This document shows, piece by piece, positions 26,260 through 34,489 of a stretch of 64,000 bases of DNA. Each line of letters starts with the position of its first letter. The stretch's first letter is position 1. The notes beneath the pieces are model-generated. The model worked only from the letters and a program-made list of their open reading frames with translations. It was not told the origin of the DNA and made no database searches. The DNA lies in contig NZ_CP011005.1 in assembly GCF_000950575.1 (NCBI RefSeq), positions 2,976,001-3,040,000 of the forward strand. Reading direction: 5' to 3'. The DNA comes from Psychromicrobium lacuslunae (GTDB lineage: Bacteria > Actinomycetota > Actinomycetes > Actinomycetales > Micrococcaceae). The translations under genes were made by a program, and so were the position numbers.

Positions 26260-26316
26260 CGAGTGTGCAGCTTTCCACGTTTTGAGCGGGTTTTAAGATG
26301 TAGATCTGCACACTCG
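26260..26316. repeat. Palindromic intergenic element, copy 6 (decayed left arm)
   Basis: Arms 26260-26277 and 26299-26316. The right arm matches consensus exactly; the left arm differs at three positions (CTTTCCA for ATCTACA). The centre TTTTGAGCGGGTTTTAAGA matches the orientation of copies 1 and 4. Located between the convergent DUF2891 and arsR genes, 27 nt after the DUF2891 stop. Confidence 0.85.
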
Positions 26317-26376
26317 GCGGCGGGTTAGTGCGATACGGTGTTGCGGCGTCGGGTGCGTGACGCGCTTTGCGGCGGC

Positions 26377-26691
26377 TTAGGCCTTGAGTGGTTGATGCTC
26401 CGGGTTGACGGCCAGTGCCAGGCTAAGCAAGTCTTCCAGGGCGTGGGCGATTTTGCCGTCGGCGAGCTCGTAACGAGTGCGGCGACCTTCGGGGATGGCC
26501 AGCACCAAGCCGCAATCACGGAGGCATGCCAAGTGATTCGAGATGCTCTGCCGAGAAACTGCCAGCTGATCGGCCAAATCTGAGGGGTAGGCCGGGTTCT
26601 CCACCAGGGTCATTAGAATGTGGGCTCGGGTGGCATCGGAGAGGGCGTAACCGAATCGAGCTAAGACGGCACCTTTGGTGATTTTCTCCAT
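26377..26691 (-). CDS. ArsR/SmtB-family metal-sensing repressor
   Basis: 104 residues. Winged helix: PSDLADQLAVSRQSISNHLACLRDCGLV, followed by the wing EGRRTRYEL. A Cys in the recognition-helix region (HLACLRDCG) resembles the CVC-type metal site of ArsR/CadC/CmtR relatives, and a C-terminal helix carries an Asp/His pattern. It is divergent from a CDF metal exporter, 84 nt apart, so it likely senses a divalent metal such as Zn, Cd or Pb and controls export. Confidence 0.85.
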   Translation of the reverse strand: MEKITKGAVLARFGYALSDATRAHILMTLVENPAYPSDLADQLAVSRQSISNHLACLRDCGLVLAIPEGRRTRYELADGKIAHALEDLLSLALAVNPEHQPLKA

Positions 26692-26742
26692 GCTTCAACG
26701 ATACCCCTGAGAATGAGTACGGTTATCAATTAGTTCAGCATT

Positions 26743-26769
26743 TTGTGAATACATAATCTGATGTACTAT
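26743..26769 (+). promoter_or_regulatory. CDF promoter with candidate ArsR operator
   Basis: TACAT-N6-ATGTA (26750-26765) is an inverted repeat lying between a -35-like TTGTGA (26743-26748) and a -10-like TACTAT (26764-26769). The -10 ends 6 nt before the CDF ATG, so the transcript is probably leaderless. A dyad in the promoter spacer is the normal position for ArsR/SmtB repression. Confidence 0.55.
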
Positions 26770-26775
26770 TGAAAC

Positions 26776-27702
26776 ATGAGTGGACATAATCATGAGCACG
26801 GGCCAGTGGTCGGGGGCGGAGTGCACCGAAAGCGGATTGCGATCGCCCTAGGCATCACCCTGGCGGTTTTTGTTTTCCAGGTGATTGGTTCGATCATCAC
26901 CGGCTCGCTCGCGCTGCTCTTTGATTCGGCTCACGTGCTCACCGACGCTACTGGTTTGGTGATGGCGCTGATTGCCGCCTGGCTGAGTTCCCGACCGACC
27001 TCGGATAAGCGCAGTTGGGGCTTCGCCCGTGCTGAGGTGCTCGCCGCCACCGCTCAGGCCGCATTGCTGCTCGGCGTTGGGCTCTTCGTTTTGGTTGAAG
27101 GCATTCAACGGCTGATTACCCCGACTGAGGTCGCTAGCGCTGAGATGGTGGTCTTCGGCGCCCTCGGCTTATTAGGAAATATTGCTGCGCTCTTGGTGCT
27201 TTCGGCCGGTCGCGGCGCCAATTTCAATATGCGCGCCGCCTTCCTCGAGGTGCTCAACGACGCGCTTGGTTCAGTAGCCGTAATCGTGGCGGCAGTCATT
27301 ATTTGGACCACCGGCTTCGTCCAGGCGGATGCTCTGGTGGCAATGTTAATCGGCGTTTTGATCTTGCCGCGTACCATCAAACTGCTCTGGGAGACCATTA
27401 ATGTGTTGCTAGAAGCGACACCGAAGGGCTTGGACGTCGCAGAACTGCGGCAGCACATTCTCGATGTGCCGCACGTGCTGGATGTGCATGATCTGCATGT
27501 CACCCAAATAGCCACCGGGCTGCCGGTACTGACCGCGCACGTGGTTTTGGATTCCTCCTGCTTCGAAGACGGCCATGCGCCGCAGATGCTTGATCAGCTA
27601 CAAAAATGCGTGGCTGAGCACTTTGAGATCAGCATTGAACATTCCACCTTTCAACTCGAACCCGAAAAGCACACCGAACACGAACACGGCGTGCACGGCT
27701 AA
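26776..27702 (+). CDS. Cation diffusion facilitator (CzcD/ZitB-type) exporter
   Basis: 308 residues. His-rich start (MSGHNHEHGPV) and end (EKHTEHEHGVHG) flank six TM segments; the transport site is in FDSAHVLTDATG (HxxxD) and EVLNDALGSVAVI (a DxxxD variant with N/D), followed by the cytosolic C-terminal domain with VLDVHDLHVTQIATGLPVLTAHV. Exports Zn or Co/Cd by proton antiport. Probably derepressed by metal through the divergent ArsR. Confidence 0.92.
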   Translation: MSGHNHEHGPVVGGGVHRKRIAIALGITLAVFVFQVIGSIITGSLALLFDSAHVLTDATGLVMALIAAWLSSRPTSDKRSWGFARAEVLAATAQAALLLGVGLFVLVEGIQRLITPTEVASAEMVVFGALGLLGNIAALLVLSAGRGANFNMRAAFLEVLNDALGSVAVIVAAVIIWTTGFVQADALVAMLIGVLILPRTIKLLWETINVLLEATPKGLDVAELRQHILDVPHVLDVHDLHVTQIATGLPVLTAHVVLDSSCFEDGHAPQMLDQLQKCVAEHFEISIEHSTFQLEPEKHTEHEHGVHG

Positions 27703-27753
27703 CGGGTGCTGAACGGCGTGAAAGCAATGACTGACCACCATAGAATTTATTGA

Positions 27754-29484
27754 ATGAAAGCGTCCTTAGCCGAGATTTCCCAGACCTTGAGGGATTCAAT
27801 TGAATTCCTTGCCGGCCCCCTGCCAACTGATTTCGACGTTGACCTGCGCCGCTCCGAATTCTCGGACTTTCAATCAGGAGTGGCCTTCAGCCTGGCCAAA
27901 CCGCTGCGTCAGAGCCCCCGTCAGATCGCGGATCAGCTTGCCTCGACGCTGACCGCCAAAGAAGAGTGGTTGACGGCAGAAGCCTCCGGCCCGGGGTTCA
28001 TCAATCTCAGTGTGAGCAAAGCTTGGCTGGAAGCCGCTGTGCAGGCGGAGCAACACCGAGACCCGTCAGGCAACGCCTATCAGCAGACCGCCGTCGTTGA
28101 CTATTCCTCGCCCAATGTGGCCAAGGAGATGCATGTCGGACATCTGCGCACCACCATTATTGGTGACGCAATCTCTAAACTTCTTGAAGCGGTAGGAACT
28201 ACCGTGATCCGGCAGAATCACGTCGGCGATTGGGGGACGCCGTTCGGAATGCTGATCGAGCACCTCATTGACGTCGGTGAAGAGTCGGCGGAGGCAAAGT
28301 TATTGGAGACCCAGCCGAACCGCTTCTACCAAGCGGCGCGGGAAAAATTTGATAGCTCTGCCGAATTCGCCGAACGTTCACGGCAGCGGGTGGTGGCACT
28401 CCAGGCCGGCGATGAGCCTACATTGCTGCAATGGCGGATGCTGACCGAATTATCCCGACATTATTTTGAGCGCATTTACCAACAGCTGGAAGTCTCGCTG
28501 AGCGCCGAGCACCTGGCCGGGGAAAGTATCTATAACGATATGTTGGCCGGGCTCACCCAGGAACTATTGGATGCCGGGATCGCGGTGATCAGCAGAGGGG
28601 CGGTCTGCGTCTTCCTCGACGGTTATCTAGGTCGGGAGGGCGAGCCGCTGCCACTGATCGTGCGCAAGAGCGACGGCGGCTATGGCTATGCTGCCACGGA
28701 CTTGGCCGCGGTCCGCTACCGCACCGAAGTGCTGAAAGCGGATCATTTGATCTACGTAGTTGGTGCCGCGCAAGAACTTCACCTCCAGATGATTGAAGAA
28801 ACCGCACGAAAGGCCGGTTGGCTGACCGAGCAGGTCCAGTTCTCTCACGTCAAGGTCGGCAGCGTACTGGGCTCGGATGGCAAGATTCTGCGGACCAGGA
28901 GCGGTGATTCCCAAAAACTGGCTGACTTAGTTGAAGAAGCACTCACTCGGGCGAATCGTGCCGTCGAGCAGAGCCGCCCCGAATTGCCGGCCGAAGTTCA
29001 ACACAAGATTGGCCAGCAAGTCGGTATCGGCGCAATTAAATATGCCGATCTATCTATCGGACACGCTTCTGATTACACCTTCGATCTGGAAAGAATGCTG
29101 GCCTTCACCGGCAATACAGCCCCCTACATCCAATACTCAGCGGCGCGGATTCAAGCAATGTTGCGGAAGGCTGCCGAGGCCGGCAGCTCTTTCCAAGAGA
29201 CCGGTTTAGACCTGACTGAACCTCAGGAAAGATCGCTGGCTATTGCCTTGCTGAACTATTCGCACATTGTGGAGCAGTCGGCACAGACGCTACAGCCACA
29301 TCGTTTAGCGAACTGCCTCTTTGAGCTAGCTCAGGCGTTCTCAAGTTTCTACGACCACTGCCCGGTCTTCACCGCAGCATCTGAGCATTCACGAGATGCC
29401 CGGTTGAAGTTGTGTCAGCTGACTCTTGGTGTCTTGAGTTCCGGTTTAGGGCTGCTCGGGATCCGCACGCCAGAGCAGATGTAG
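27754..29484 (+). CDS. argS: Arginyl-tRNA synthetase
   Basis: 576 residues, complete class Ia enzyme: N-terminal Add1 domain, VAKEMHVGHLRTTIIGDA (HIGH motif), and DGKILRTRSGDSQKL in the KMSKS position, as usual for ArgS, then the DALR anticodon-binding domain with YSHIVEQ and AFSSFYDHCPV. TAGAAT (27741-27746) lies 7 nt before the ATG, suggesting a leaderless mRNA. Whether a second argS exists elsewhere cannot be told. A 14-bp duplication spans the stop codon. Confidence 0.93.
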   Translation: MKASLAEISQTLRDSIEFLAGPLPTDFDVDLRRSEFSDFQSGVAFSLAKPLRQSPRQIADQLASTLTAKEEWLTAEASGPGFINLSVSKAWLEAAVQAEQHRDPSGNAYQQTAVVDYSSPNVAKEMHVGHLRTTIIGDAISKLLEAVGTTVIRQNHVGDWGTPFGMLIEHLIDVGEESAEAKLLETQPNRFYQAAREKFDSSAEFAERSRQRVVALQAGDEPTLLQWRMLTELSRHYFERIYQQLEVSLSAEHLAGESIYNDMLAGLTQELLDAGIAVISRGAVCVFLDGYLGREGEPLPLIVRKSDGGYGYAATDLAAVRYRTEVLKADHLIYVVGAAQELHLQMIEETARKAGWLTEQVQFSHVKVGSVLGSDGKILRTRSGDSQKLADLVEEALTRANRAVEQSRPELPAEVQHKIGQQVGIGAIKYADLSIGHASDYTFDLERMLAFTGNTAPYIQYSAARIQAMLRKAAEAGSSFQETGLDLTEPQERSLAIALLNYSHIVEQSAQTLQPHRLANCLFELAQAFSSFYDHCPVFTAASEHSRDARLKLCQLTLGVLSSGLGLLGIRTPEQM

Positions 29485-29502
29485 CGTGGCAGATGTAGCG
29501 TG
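29475..29502 (+). repeat. 14-bp tandem duplication across the argS stop codon
   Basis: GCAGATGTAGCGTG occurs twice in direct succession (29475-29488 and 29489-29502). The first copy encodes the last two residues and the TAG stop of argS; the second repeats them in the 3' untranslated gap before the convergent pgm stop. Confidence 0.85.
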
Positions 29503-29507
29503 GCGGC

Positions 29508-31142
29508 CTAAGAAATAACCCCGTCCACCAGTGCTTTGGCGGCCTTCTGAACTTCCGACAAGTGCTCGGCACCTTTGAAGGATTCGGCGTAGATCTTGTA
29601 GACGTCTTCGGTGCCGGACGGCCTGGCGGCGAACCAAGCATTTTCGGTAGTAACCTTTAGGCCGCCGATCGCAGCTCCGTTTCCGGGCGCTTCGGTGAGC
29701 TTTGCGGTGATCGGTTCACCGGCCAGCTCGGTGGCTGAGACGTCGTCAGCTGAGAGTTTCGCCAAGGCGGCTTTTTGCTCCCGGCTGGCGGCGGCATCGA
29801 TTCGGGCGTAGGCGGGTGCGCCGAACCTTTCAGTCAGCTTGGTGTAATGCTGGGAAGGCGTTGAATCGGTGACAGCGGTGATTTCCGAGGCGAGCAGAGC
29901 TAGCAGGATGCCGTCCTTATCGGTGGTCCACACCTTGCCATTTCTCCGCACGAAGGAAGCCCCCGCTGATTCTTCGCCACCGAAGACGCCTTCACCGGAA
30001 AGTAGTCCCGGCACAAACCATTTAAAGCCAACCGGCACTTCAACCAACTGGCGACCCAAATCGACAGCAACGCGGTCGATGATGGAGGAAGAGACTAAGG
30101 TTTTCCCTACCCCGGCTTGGCTGGGCCAAGCCGAACGGTGGGTGTAAAGATATTGAATCGCCACCGCGAGGTAGTGATTCGGATTCATCAATCCGGCATC
30201 CGGGGTGACGATGCCGTGTCGGTCGGAGTCGGCGTCGTTACCGGTGGCGATGTCGTACTTACTGGCCTGGGCGATCAGCGATGCCATTGCCCAGGGTGAA
30301 GAGCAATCCATCCGGATCTTTTCGTCCCAGTCCAGGGTCATAAAGGCCCACTGCGGATCAATTGTCGGGTTCACTACGGTCAAATCGAGGTTGTGCCGTT
30401 CGCCGATCTCCCCCCAGTAGTCGACTGAGGCCCCGCCCATCGGGTCGGCGCCAATCCGCAGCCCGGCCGCCCGAATCGCGTCGAGGTCGAGGACTTCGGG
30501 CAGTGAGTCAACGTAGCTGGAGAGAAAATCAAAGCTGCCCGCGCGGCTTAGGGCTTCGGTGAGCGCTACTCGTCGCACCCCGGCCAACTCCGTTTCAAGC
30601 AACTCATTAGCTCGATGAGCAATCCAGCCGGTGGCATCACTATCGGCTGGTCCGCCATGCGGCGGGTTGTATTTAAAACCACCATCGCCTGGCGGGTTAT
30701 GTGAAGGAGTGACGACGATGCCGTCAGCTTGATCAGAGTGACTCTCAGGCCCATGGTTGTAGGTCAAGATGGCGTGGCTGAGCGCCGGAGTCGGCGTGAA
30801 GCCATGCCGAGCATCGACAAGGACATTGACGTTATTCGCGGCCAATACTTCCAAAGCGGTGTTCTGCGCTGGTTCGGAGAGCGCGTGAGTATCTTTCGCC
30901 AGAAAGAGCGGCCCAGTGATGCCTTGCTGCCGTCGATACTCCACTATTGCCTGAGTGGTGGCGGCAATATGGTTCTCATTGAAAGATGTCTTGAGGCTAC
31001 TGCCGCGATGCCCGGACGTGCCGAAAACCACTCGCTGATCCGGATTGTCTGGATCAGGTTTGAGGTCGTAATACGCGTCTAAGAGCGCGGTAAGGTCGAC
31101 TAGATCGCTGGGGAGGGCAACTGTGCCCGCTCGGCTGGCCAT
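29508..31142 (-). CDS. pgm: Phosphoglucomutase (alpha-D-glucose phosphate-specific)
   Basis: 544 residues of the alpha-D-phosphohexomutase superfamily. [10 protein letters not shown] near residue 40, the phosphoserine loop [13 protein letters not shown], the metal loop [12 protein letters not shown] (DxDxDR type), the sugar-binding [10 protein letters not shown] and the phosphate-site [14 protein letters not shown] are all present. Interconverts glucose-1- and glucose-6-phosphate, feeding glycogen/cell-wall sugar synthesis. In-frame sequence extends to 31202; ATG 31142 gives the family's normal N-terminus. Convergent with argS. Confidence 0.94.
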   Translation of the reverse strand: MASRAGTVALPSDLVDLTALLDAYYDLKPDPDNPDQRVVFGTSGHRGSSLKTSFNENHIAATTQAIVEYRRQQGITGPLFLAKDTHALSEPAQNTALEVLAANNVNVLVDARHGFTPTPALSHAILTYNHGPESHSDQADGIVVTPSHNPPGDGGFKYNPPHGGPADSDATGWIAHRANELLETELAGVRRVALTEALSRAGSFDFLSSYVDSLPEVLDLDAIRAAGLRIGADPMGGASVDYWGEIGERHNLDLTVVNPTIDPQWAFMTLDWDEKIRMDCSSPWAMASLIAQASKYDIATGNDADSDRHGIVTPDAGLMNPNHYLAVAIQYLYTHRSAWPSQAGVGKTLVSSSIIDRVAVDLGRQLVEVPVGFKWFVPGLLSGEGVFGGEESAGASFVRRNGKVWTTDKDGILLALLASEITAVTDSTPSQHYTKLTERFGAPAYARIDAAASREQKAALAKLSADDVSATELAGEPITAKLTEAPGNGAAIGGLKVTTENAWFAARPSGTEDVYKIYAESFKGAEHLSEVQKAAKALVDGVIS

Positions 31143-31293
31143 AAAGCAAGCATGCCAGAGTAAAGCCATTCGGGATATTGCGGCTCTGTATGACGCCAGC
31201 AATATCCCAGAAAATTAGCTAAAAACCAGGAGCGAACTGTCAGAAATCACATAGCATTGAGATGCATTCGCTCCCTGACACTCGAGGCCTCCC

Positions 31294-31782
31294 ATGTCGA
31301 ACCAGCCAGACCAGCCCTTCCAGCCGCCGGCGCAGCCCTTCCAGCCGCCTCCACCGGGTTACCCGGGCGGCTACGGCCAGCAGCCGCCGCCCGGGTATCC
31401 CGGTGCTCCGCAGCAATCACAAGGTGCTTTCCAGGGCCAGAATCAGCAGCAGGTGCCAGCGCAGCCGGTTTACTACAGCAACCCGAGCTATGTCATACAG
31501 CCGATGGTCTACGCGGATGCTGGCCCCAAAGGCCTGAGCATCGCCGGCATGATCCTTGGCATAGCCAGCATTGTGGGCTTCGCGGCGCTCATCGTGCCAC
31601 CTATTGTCGGGGTGATTCTTTCTCATATCGGCTGGTCTAAGGAGCAGCCCCAGGGCAGAGGTTTTGCGCTGACCGGGCTGATACTGAACTACCTGGCAAT
31701 TTTGATTTGGGTGGTTTTTGTGGTCGGTGGACCGTTGCTGGTCGCTCTCGTCTTCGGTCTTGCGTCGATCGGTCAGAACTGA
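31294..31782 (+). CDS. DUF4190-type membrane protein with Pro/Gln-rich N-terminus
   Basis: 162 residues. The first 70 are a low-complexity Pro/Gln/Gly/Tyr region (repeats of QPFQPP and PPPGYPG), the rest two TM hairpin segments: LSIAGMILGIASIVGFAALIVPPIVGVILSHI and GFALTGLILNYLAILIWVVFVVGGPLLVAL. Such proteins are common in actinobacteria near envelope functions; role unknown. Start ATG 31294 after GAGGCCTCCC. Convergent with the POT transporter, 15 nt apart. Confidence 0.75.
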   Translation: MSNQPDQPFQPPAQPFQPPPPGYPGGYGQQPPPGYPGAPQQSQGAFQGQNQQQVPAQPVYYSNPSYVIQPMVYADAGPKGLSIAGMILGIASIVGFAALIVPPIVGVILSHIGWSKEQPQGRGFALTGLILNYLAILIWVVFVVGGPLLVALVFGLASIGQN

Positions 31783-31797
31783 CGACTCCCGGGTTTT

Positions 31798-33267
31798 CTA
31801 GTGAACCCCAGCCATCAGCTTGCGGATCGGCTTGGTAGCTGCCGCCAAGGCCAGGCCGAGCACAATGGCGGCGCCTCCGATGGCGGTGAAATACGGTAGC
31901 TCGTTATCGGCTTTGTAGAATCCGGCCAATACTCCGGAGAGCGTGGTGCCCAAGGAGATCGATAAGAAGAAAAGTGCGACCATCTGAGTATGGAAGGCCT
32001 GCGGAGCAAGTTTAGTGGCGAGCGAGAGGCCCACCGGCGAAATCAAAAGCTCAGCCATGGTGAAGAGGAACAGAATTCCGACTAGGGCCAGTAGCGGCAC
32101 TGCGCTGAAACCTGAGAGCGGAATGAAGCACAGGAAGGCTAGACCCATGATCACCAGTGCCAGACTGAACTTGATCGGAGTGCTGGGCTGACGTGACCCC
32201 AGCTTGGTCCAGAGCACGGCGAAGACACCGGCGAAGACGATGATGAAAATCGGGTTGATCGACTGTACCCAGGCTGCTGGGAATTCCCAGCCGAAGAGAT
32301 TCCGGTCGAGTCGGGTGTCAGCGTAGCGCGGTAAGAAAGTGAACTGCTGCTGGTAGAGCGACCAGAACGCGGCGCTGGCGATGAAAAGCGGGATAAAAGC
32401 GAAGACCCGGCTGCGTTCCTCGCTACTGACGCGTTTATTGGCCAGAATGACAGTGAAATAGGCAATGGCAGCAATAACCACGACGCCGACCACCACCCAT
32501 TTGAGGTTATCGGCCCTGATCCAGCCCAATAGCACAGCAATCACGATCACAACCAGGGCGACGGCGGCGATGCTTATCGCGCGCCCAAGCTGCTGGCGAG
32601 GCAAGGGATTCGGTACCAGATGGGCCTGCTCGGGCAGTGATTTGCGAGTCAGCCCGTATTGCACCAGGCCTAGCGCCATACCAATTGCCGCTGCGCCGAA
32701 GCCCCAATGGAATCCTGCTGTGGTTTGCAGCCACCCGGTGATCAGCGGTCCGATAAAGCCGCCGGCGTTAACTCCCATGTAGAAGATCGAGAACCCGGCG
32801 TCGCGCCGCTCGTCCTGCTGGCTGTAGAGGGTGCCGACGATTGAGGTGGCATTCGCTTTCAGGCCGCCAGAACCGATGGCCACCAGGATTAGACCAACCG
32901 TCAAACCAATGGCACCGGGGAGCAGCGCGAGGGCGATATGCCCCAGCATGATCAGCATGGCGCTGTAGAACAAGACGCGTTCCGAACCGAGCAAACGGTC
33001 AGCTAGCCAAGCCCCGAGAATTGTAGAGAGATAGACGCCGCCGCCGTAAGCGCCGACCAGGCCGACCGCCATATCCTGGTCGAGCCCCAGACCGCCATCG
33101 GTCACCGAGTAGTACATGTAGAACGCCAAAATTGCCTGCATCCCGTAGAACGAGAAGCGCTCCCACAGCTCGATGCTGAACAGGTTGAAAAGTGGCAGTG
33201 GGTGGCCTAAAAAGGTCTTTCCCCCGGGGGCTTTGCTGGACAGCACGTCATGGCTGGGTCTACTCAT
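31798..33267 (-). CDS. POT/PTR-family proton-coupled peptide transporter
   Basis: 489 residues, 14 TM-like segments. ELWERFSFYGMQAILAFYM is the ExxERFxYY signature of TM1 (proton coupling), and GSGGLKANATSIVGTLY with FSIFYMGVNAGGFIGPLI are the two PTR signatures. Takes up di- and tripeptides (DtpT/DtpA type). A -10-like TACAAT on the minus strand (33283-33288) precedes the start by 15 nt. Confidence 0.92.
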   Translation of the reverse strand: MSRPSHDVLSSKAPGGKTFLGHPLPLFNLFSIELWERFSFYGMQAILAFYMYYSVTDGGLGLDQDMAVGLVGAYGGGVYLSTILGAWLADRLLGSERVLFYSAMLIMLGHIALALLPGAIGLTVGLILVAIGSGGLKANATSIVGTLYSQQDERRDAGFSIFYMGVNAGGFIGPLITGWLQTTAGFHWGFGAAAIGMALGLVQYGLTRKSLPEQAHLVPNPLPRQQLGRAISIAAVALVVIVIAVLLGWIRADNLKWVVVGVVVIAAIAYFTVILANKRVSSEERSRVFAFIPLFIASAAFWSLYQQQFTFLPRYADTRLDRNLFGWEFPAAWVQSINPIFIIVFAGVFAVLWTKLGSRQPSTPIKFSLALVIMGLAFLCFIPLSGFSAVPLLALVGILFLFTMAELLISPVGLSLATKLAPQAFHTQMVALFFLSISLGTTLSGVLAGFYKADNELPYFTAIGGAAIVLGLALAAATKPIRKLMAGVH

Positions 33268-33321
33268 TTAGCCCATTCTGGCATTGTAATTACGCCATGT
33301 CACACCGAGCCGTGCCGCGAT

Positions 33322-34065
33322 TCAGCCGAGATAGCGCGGTTCGATCCGCTCTTCGGTGACTTCGTTGCCATTGCGGCGAACCAAGTATGCGCCCTTTCCT
33401 GGCTGTTCGCTCACCGCTTCGATCAGCGTCGTTCCGCGGTAAAGCAGCCCTACGCCGTCATCGGTGCAGTGGGTTTCGCCGAGCACGCCACGGTCAACCA
33501 GGTCATGAATCACCGGTCGCCGACGGGCCTCACTGTCATAATGCACACCATTTCCATAGGGCAGGAAGCCCAGGGCGTTATCGACGCCGCTCAACTCGGG
33601 TCCAAAAGAATCGGTGCTGCCGCCGTTGAACCAGCAAATCGAGCCAGCTGAGACGCCGGTGAGCACCACGCCAGCTTGCCAGACCCTCCGCAAAATCTGG
33701 TCAAGGCCATGCGCCCGCCAGACGGCAAGCAGGTTGACCACCGAACCACCGCCGACCCAGATCACATCCTGTTCGAGCAGGTGGGCCTCAATATCCTCGA
33801 CACTGGGCATGGTGAAAAGATTCAGATGGCTGAGCCGGAACCCGGCGATGCGCGCGGCTTCATTGAGCTCACCCGCCCACCAGCGCTGATCGCCGGAAGC
33901 GGTGCCAATGTGACAGACTCTCGGCCCGGCGGAGTTTCCTGTGGTTCCTGTGGTTCCGGAAAGTTCGACAGCGTGATGCACCAATGAATTGAATTCCACC
34001 CGGCTACGGTGGCCCGGGCGGATTCCGCCAGAGGTAGCCAGAATTGTCGGTTCTTGTGTCGGCAT
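33322..34065 (-). CDS. Peptidase E-like (S51 family) serine peptidase
   Basis: 247 residues. GVSAGSICWFNGG contains the S51 nucleophile serine (GxSAG), preceded by IWVGGGSVVNLLAVWR, the oxyanion strand. Acts on N-terminal Asp peptides in characterised PepE, or on related substrates; the alpha/beta class I amidotransferase-like fold is expected. A short SGTTGTTGN repeat is encoded by a 9-bp duplication near 33937-33954. TATAGT on the minus strand (34072-34077) ends 6 nt before the ATG, so it may be leaderless. It is near the peptide transporter and could share a peptide-use role. Confidence 0.85.
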   Translation of the reverse strand: MPTQEPTILATSGGIRPGHRSRVEFNSLVHHAVELSGTTGTTGNSAGPRVCHIGTASGDQRWWAGELNEAARIAGFRLSHLNLFTMPSVEDIEAHLLEQDVIWVGGGSVVNLLAVWRAHGLDQILRRVWQAGVVLTGVSAGSICWFNGGSTDSFGPELSGVDNALGFLPYGNGVHYDSEARRRPVIHDLVDRGVLGETHCTDDGVGLLYRGTTLIEAVSEQPGKGAYLVRRNGNEVTEERIEPRYLG

Positions 34066-34128
34066 GACTCCACTATAGGCTGGGCGCAGCGGCAGAAATT
34101 CCCGAAAGATCGAGAGTTAGATTCTGAG

Positions 34129-34455
34129 ATGAATGAATTTGAAAGCGTACCCGTCGAGCAATTGACCGCAGACAGCACTATTGTTGACGTTCGAGAGCAA
34201 TACGAGTGGGATGAGGGCCATATCGCCGGGGCCATTCATCTGCCGCTCGGTGATTTGCCGCTGCGTTTCGAGGAACTTGATCCCGATGAGGATCTTTACG
34301 TCATCTGCCGCACTGGAGGAAGATCCTTCCGGGCCGTGCAGTGGCTGATTGGCCAGGGCTATTCCGCCTTTAATGTGGCGGGCGGGATGGGTGCCTGGCA
34401 GGACGCGGAGAAACCCATGGTCTCCGAAAATGGTGAAGTTCCACAGGTCCGCTGA
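34129..34455 (+). CDS. Single-domain rhodanese-like sulfurtransferase
   Basis: 108 residues. TIVDVREQYEWDEGHIAGAIHLPLG is the N-terminal rhodanese motif, and VICRTGGRSFRAVQWL holds the active-site Cys and cradle loop (CRTGGRS, as in GlpE/PspE types). Cytoplasmic, moves sulfane sulfur. In-frame sequence reaches back to 34009 over the divergent peptidase gene, but ATG 34129 gives the domain's proper start. Confidence 0.88.
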   Translation: MNEFESVPVEQLTADSTIVDVREQYEWDEGHIAGAIHLPLGDLPLRFEELDPDEDLYVICRTGGRSFRAVQWLIGQGYSAFNVAGGMGAWQDAEKPMVSENGEVPQVR

Positions 34456-34489
34456 ATCATAAAAAGATATTCTTAGATGGGAATATAAA

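Noticed and set aside
6815-26316. The six palindromes as canonical intrinsic terminators
   Set aside because: None is followed by a U-tract on either strand, unlike the real terminator at 43355-43399; their high mutual sequence identity also exceeds what termination needs.
6815-26316. The six palindromes as insertion sequences or tRNA-related sites
   Set aside because: No transposase frame, target-site duplication or tRNA cloverleaf is visible; elements are only about 60 bp.
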